Shown here one piece after another: positions 15,495 to 18,560 of a stretch of DNA of 18,560 nt. The stretch covers positions 1 to 18,560 of the forward strand of contig SKMI01000326.1 in NCBI GenBank assembly GCA_007121115.1. Reading direction: 5' to 3'. The position numbers and the translations under genes were made by a program. The stretch's first letter is position 1. Each line of letters begins with the position of its first letter. Below the pieces are notes generated by a model. That model was given only the letters and a program-made list of their open reading frames with translations, had not been told where the DNA came from and searched no databases. The DNA comes from Paracoccaceae bacterium. GTDB taxonomy: Bacteria > Pseudomonadota > Alphaproteobacteria > Rhodobacterales > Rhodobacteraceae.

Positions 15495-15524
15495 ATCATA
15501 TCACCCTGACCGCTGCGCTGACAG
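15495..15524 (-). promoter_or_regulatory. Promoter of the OmpA-family lipoprotein gene, inside the end of the ada-like gene
   Basis: On the minus strand, CTGTCA (15524-15519), an 18-base spacer and TATGAT (15500-15495, five of six consensus bases) are seen. The TG one base before the -10 makes it an extended -10. The -10 begins directly after the stop codon of the ada-like gene (15501-15503). Transcription would start about 20 bases before the lipoprotein ATG. Confidence 0.55.
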
Positions 15525-16442
15525 ATGCGCCGTGGCCGCGATGGGCGCCGTTTCCTCACTTTGGCGCGATTTCGCCGGGTTTTCGGCCTCGATCCGCGCC
15601 GATTCCCAGCCCAGAATGGCCCGCTTCGCCTCCAGCCCCCAGTGATAGCCGCCCAATGCGCCACCCGTGAGCAGGCAGCGGTGGCATGGAATCAGAAAGG
15701 CCACCGGGTTACGCCCCACTGCCGTGCCCACGGCCCGCGCGGCGCCCGGGCGGCCGATGCTTTCGGCGATCCGGCCATAGGTGGTCACATGCCCCGAAGG
15801 CACGCGCAGCAGCGCCTCCCAGACCTTGATCTGGAACGGCGCGCCGATCATGTGGACCCGCGCCTCGCCCCGCTGGGCGAAGGCGGCCGCGACCCAGGGG
15901 GCGGCTGCCTCGGGGGCGTGGCGGTGGGTGGCGCCGGGCCAGCGCCGGGCCAGATCGGTGAACGCGGCCTCGCGGCCGGTATCCTCGGCGAAGGCCAGCC
16001 CGCACAGCCCGCGATCGGTGGCCATGGCCAGCACCTCGCCAAAGGGGGAAGGGAACCAGCCGTGGCAAATCTCCAGCCCGGCGCCGCCGCGGGCGTACTC
16101 CCCGGGCGCCATCGCCTCCCAGCGCAGGAAAAGGTCATGCAGCCGCCCGGTCCCCGACAACCCGGTGGACAGGCTGGCGTCCAGAGTTGTGACGCGCTCG
16201 CGCAGGAGCGTGCGGGCGTGGTCCAGCGTCAGGTATTGCTGGTAGCGCTTGGGCGAGACGCCGACCCAGCGGCTGAACACGCGCTGGAAATGCGCCGGGC
16301 TCATGTCCAGCGCGGCGGCCAGATCGGCCAGCGTGCGCTGCGCGCCACCGGGCGCATCGATCAGCGTAATGGCGCGGCGGATGACCGCGTAGTGATAGGG
16401 GTCATCGCTTGCGGTGAACGGGGCGGGGAATTGGGTCGTCAT
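15501..16442 (-). CDS. Methylated-DNA-[protein]-cysteine methyltransferase with AraC-type HTH (Ada-like, lacking the zinc N-domain)
   Basis: The 313-residue protein joins an AraC-type DNA-binding part (about 15-118, with DMSPAHFQRVFSRWVGVSPK at 46-65) to an O6-alkylguanine-DNA alkyltransferase domain (about 124-282). The latter has TYGRIAESIGRPGAARAVG (221-239) and the active site IPCHR with Cys253, which takes the methyl group from O6-methylguanine irreversibly. E. coli Ada has a further N-terminal zinc domain that repairs phosphotriesters and switches on the regulon; it is absent here, since the protein begins directly with the HTH. ATG 16442 gives the family start. The tail beyond 283 (ESARIEAENPAKSRQSEETA and onward) is probably disordered. 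It is divergent from the methyltransferase gene (139-base gap), and the OmpA lipoprotein gene follows 33 bases after its stop. Confidence 0.9.
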   Translation of the reverse strand: MTTQFPAPFTASDDPYHYAVIRRAITLIDAPGGAQRTLADLAAALDMSPAHFQRVFSRWVGVSPKRYQQYLTLDHARTLLRERVTTLDASLSTGLSGTGRLHDLFLRWEAMAPGEYARGGAGLEICHGWFPSPFGEVLAMATDRGLCGLAFAEDTGREAAFTDLARRWPGATHRHAPEAAAPWVAAAFAQRGEARVHMIGAPFQIKVWEALLRVPSGHVTTYGRIAESIGRPGAARAVGTAVGRNPVAFLIPCHRCLLTGGALGGYHWGLEAKRAILGWESARIEAENPAKSRQSEETAPIAATAHLSAQRSG

Positions 16443-16501
16443 GGGGCCTGTCCTGTTTTCAGTAACCCTACCGCGCGCGGAGGCCCGCAGCGACCCGATT
16501 G

Positions 16502-16530
16502 TTGCGCCTTGCGCGCAGAGGGGCTTTATT
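16502..16530 (+). promoter_or_regulatory. Possible promoter of the SAM methyltransferase gene
   Basis: TTGCGC (16502-16507), 17 bases, and TTTATT (16525-16530) lie in the divergent gap, with an expected start site near 16537. This is downstream of the ATG codons that would extend the methyltransferase frame and so supports the GTG start at 16582. Confidence 0.4.
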
Positions 16531-16581
16531 CCGGCCCGGCCCCTGCCTAGGGTGCGCGCGCATGCGAAGGGGGAGCAGGGT

Positions 16582-17442
16582 GTGAGCAGGAACAGCCGCA
16601 AGATCGACACGCGCGCCATCGGGTTGGATGTCTCGCTGGCCTTTGCCCGCTGGCTGACCGGGCGCGAGCATCTGCATTACGGGCTGTGGACGGGGCTGGA
16701 GGTGACGGCGGCCAACCTGCTGGCCGCGCAGGAGGCCTATAGCGACCGGCTCCTCGCACTTCTGCCCGCGCGCGCCGGGCTGCGCATCCTCGATATCGGC
16801 GGTGGCGCGGGCGAGACCGCGAAGCGGCTGATCGCGGCGGGGCATGTGGTGGAGATCGTGGTGCCCTCGCCCTTCCTTGCCGGGCGCTGCGCCGAGAACG
16901 CGCCAGAGGCCGTGGTGCATGAAATGAAGTTCGAGGATTTCCGCACCGAGGCGCGGTTCGATGTCTGCCTGTTCTCCGAAAGCTTCCAGTATGTGCCGCT
17001 GGCCGCGGCGCTCGATGGTGCGCGCGCGCTGCTGTCGCCGGGGGGCTGCATCGTCATTGGCGACTGCTTCCGCGCCGAAGGCTTCCGCGAGGACCCGCTG
17101 CACGCCACCGTCGGAGGCGGCCACCCGGTTGCGGATTTCCACGCCGCCGTGCGCGAGCGGGGGCTGTCGGTGGCGCAGGAAGCGGACATCACCGCCGAAG
17201 TGGCGCCGTCGGTGGACCTGGAACAGGCGTTCTTCAACGTGATCGGCCATGCGGTCACGCGCACCGATGCGGAACTGGCGGCGAAACGTCCGTGGGTGGG
17301 CAAGGCGCTGCGCGGGCTGGTCCGGCTGGTGCTGGGGAAGCGGCGGCAGGCGCGGTTGGCGCGGCGGCTGACAGAGCAGACCCGGAATTCCGAGGTCTTC
17401 TGCGCCGCCAACCGCTACCTGCTCCTGCGGCTGGAGCCCTGA
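16582..17442 (+). CDS. Class I SAM-dependent methyltransferase, substrate unknown
   Basis: The 286-residue protein has a Rossmann-fold methyltransferase core. Motif I is LRILDIGGGAGETAKRL (67-83); an acidic post-I position is not obvious (VVEIVVPSP). A motif IV-like segment FDVCLFSESFQYVPLAAAL and a motif VI-like LLSPGGCIVIGDCF follow. The opening (LAFARWLTGREHLHYGLWTG) and the His/Tyr residues are typical of small-molecule or lipid methyltransferases near the CmaS/UbiE group, but no substrate can be named. The basic C-terminus (RLVLGKRRQARLARRLTEQT) may bind a membrane or nucleic acid. GTG at 16582 with GGGAG upstream is chosen because longer starts run into the divergent ada-like gene and precede the promoter. 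The asd gene starts 67 bases downstream on the same strand and could be co-transcribed. Confidence 0.82.
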   Translation: MSRNSRKIDTRAIGLDVSLAFARWLTGREHLHYGLWTGLEVTAANLLAAQEAYSDRLLALLPARAGLRILDIGGGAGETAKRLIAAGHVVEIVVPSPFLAGRCAENAPEAVVHEMKFEDFRTEARFDVCLFSESFQYVPLAAALDGARALLSPGGCIVIGDCFRAEGFREDPLHATVGGGHPVADFHAAVRERGLSVAQEADITAEVAPSVDLEQAFFNVIGHAVTRTDAELAAKRPWVGKALRGLVRLVLGKRRQARLARRLTEQTRNSEVFCAANRYLLLRLEP

Positions 17443-17509
17443 GCCCCCGCCCCTTTCCACCCGTCCCGCTTTCCGCTACACCGCAGCGAAACGCCGCAAG
17501 GAGGCCGTT

Positions 17510-18532
17510 ATGGGTTACAAGGTCGTAGTCGCGGGCGCCACGGGGAACGTGGGCCGCGAGATGCTGAACATTCTGGACGAACGCGAATTCCCGGTGGACG
17601 AGATCGCGGTGCTGGCCTCGCGCCGCTCCTTGGGCACCGAAGTCAGCTTCGGTGACCGCACGCTGAAGTGTCAGGACCTCGATACCTTCGACTTCACCGG
17701 CTGGGACATTGCCTTCTTCGCCATCGGCTCGGACGCGACAAAGAAATATGCGCCGGTGGCGGCGAAGGCGGGCTGCGTGGTGATCGACAACTCCAGCCTC
17801 TACCGCTACGACCCGGACGTGCCGCTGGTGGTCCCCGAGGTGAACGCCGAGGCCGTGGACAGCTACGCCAAGAAGAACATCATCGCCAACCCCAACTGCT
17901 CCACCGCGCAGATGGTGGTGGCGCTGAAGCCGCTGCATGACCGCGCGCGGATCAAGCGCGTGGTGGTCAGCACCTACCAGTCCGTCAGCGGTACCGGCAA
18001 GGACGCCATGGACGAGCTTTGGGAGCAGACCAAGGGCATGTATGTGCCGGGGCAAGAGGTTGAGCCCAAGGTCTACCCCAAGCAGATCGCCTTCAACGTG
18101 ATCCCGCATATCGATGTCTTCCTGGACGACGGCTCCACCAAGGAAGAGTGGAAGATGGTGGCCGAGACCAAGAAGATCATGGACCCGTCCATCAAGCTGA
18201 CCGCCACCTGCGTGCGGGTGCCGGTCTTCGTCGGACATGCCGAGGCGATCAACATCGAGTTCGAGGATTTCCTGGACGAGGAAGAGGCGCGCGAGATCCT
18301 GCGCGAGGCACCGGGTCTGCTGGTCGTCGACAAGCGCGAGGCGGGCGGCTACATCACGCCGATCGACTGCGTGGGCGAGTTCGCCACCTATGTCAGCCGC
18401 ATCCGGCAGGACAGCACAATCGATAACGGCATCAATCTGTGGTGCGTCAGCGACAACCTGCGCAAGGGCGCGGCGCTGAACGCGGTGCAGATTGCCGAAG
18501 TGCTGGGCAGCCGCTGTCTGAAAAAGGGCTGA
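17510..18532 (+). CDS. asd: Aspartate-semialdehyde dehydrogenase
   Basis: The 340-residue enzyme reduces L-aspartyl phosphate to aspartate semialdehyde with NADPH, a step shared by lysine/diaminopimelate, methionine and threonine synthesis. It is also the natural precursor supply for ectoine and diaminobutyrate. The NADP site is VVVAGATGNVGREML (5-19). The catalytic Cys130 is in NPNCSTAQ and the general base His243 in VFVGHAEAI, with Arg236 binding substrate. A perfect AAGGAGG (17498-17504) lies five bases before the ATG, the best ribosome site in the window, which suggests high translation. The length equals that of the family. The gene ends at the TGA 18530-18532, and no terminator is seen in the remaining 28 bases of the window. 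Confidence 0.97.
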   Translation: MGYKVVVAGATGNVGREMLNILDEREFPVDEIAVLASRRSLGTEVSFGDRTLKCQDLDTFDFTGWDIAFFAIGSDATKKYAPVAAKAGCVVIDNSSLYRYDPDVPLVVPEVNAEAVDSYAKKNIIANPNCSTAQMVVALKPLHDRARIKRVVVSTYQSVSGTGKDAMDELWEQTKGMYVPGQEVEPKVYPKQIAFNVIPHIDVFLDDGSTKEEWKMVAETKKIMDPSIKLTATCVRVPVFVGHAEAINIEFEDFLDEEEAREILREAPGLLVVDKREAGGYITPIDCVGEFATYVSRIRQDSTIDNGINLWCVSDNLRKGAALNAVQIAEVLGSRCLKKG

Positions 18533-18560
18533 CGCCTTGCGGGTGGCTGGCGGGGGGGAA

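Noticed and set aside
16414..16581. N-terminal extension of the SAM methyltransferase from ATG 16414
   Set aside because: It would overlap the divergent ada-like gene, includes non-conserved sequence, and begins before the likely promoter at 16502-16530. GTG 16582 has the better ribosome site.

Overview
This is a GC-rich stretch of chromosome whose gene families, codon use and regulatory signals fit an alphaproteobacterium, most probably of the Rhodobacteraceae (Roseobacter/Paracoccus-type). The arguments are: an ectoine-hydrolase/deacetylase pair of the marine type; a LexA box of the alphaproteobacterial direct-repeat form (GTTC-N7-GTTC) in front of uvrD; infC standing apart from rpmI-rplT; and GC-rich palindromic intergenic units ending in a CCCGGGATATTTTTG-like tail. 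The assignment is inference from family knowledge, not from a database search.

Layout. Bases 1-154 hold the 3' end of dtd (D-aminoacyl-tRNA deacylase). Bases 155-524 have no gene but carry four tandem G6/C6 palindromes. Then come doeA-doeB (ectoine ring hydrolysis and deacetylation) on the plus strand, closed by a strong hairpin. On the minus strand lies a membrane-anchored, acidic, Pro/Glu-repeat protein. Divergent from it is infC, which appears to start at an AUA codon. A hairpin-rich gap leads to uvrD on the minus strand, preceded by an SOS box and by a 53-residue membrane protein. A FMN-dependent alpha-hydroxy-acid dehydrogenase follows on the plus strand, with a promoter placed as for a leaderless message. 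A small exported protein with a helix-hairpin-helix-like end lies on the minus strand. Next is the full-length biotin enzyme pyruvate carboxylase on the plus strand. The minus strand then carries chrA, a FadR-type GntR regulator, an OmpA-family lipoprotein and an Ada-like DNA repair methyltransferase. The plus strand ends the window with a SAM methyltransferase and asd (aspartate-semialdehyde dehydrogenase).

How the genes work together. Most are single-gene units of core metabolism and information processing: translation quality control and initiation (dtd, infC), DNA repair (uvrD, Ada-like), anaplerosis (pyc) and the aspartate family pathway (asd). DoeA and DoeB form one short pathway from ectoine to diaminobutyrate, but the transporter, regulator and later enzymes usually beside them are absent here. 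I see no phage, transposon, CRISPR array, tRNA or rRNA, and no convincing new multi-gene system. The most informative points are small ones: the AUA start of infC, the SOS box, the leaderless-type divergent promoter pair, an unlisted 53-residue membrane protein, the tandem palindromes, and the exported protein whose mature N-terminus resembles the first strand of Hcp.
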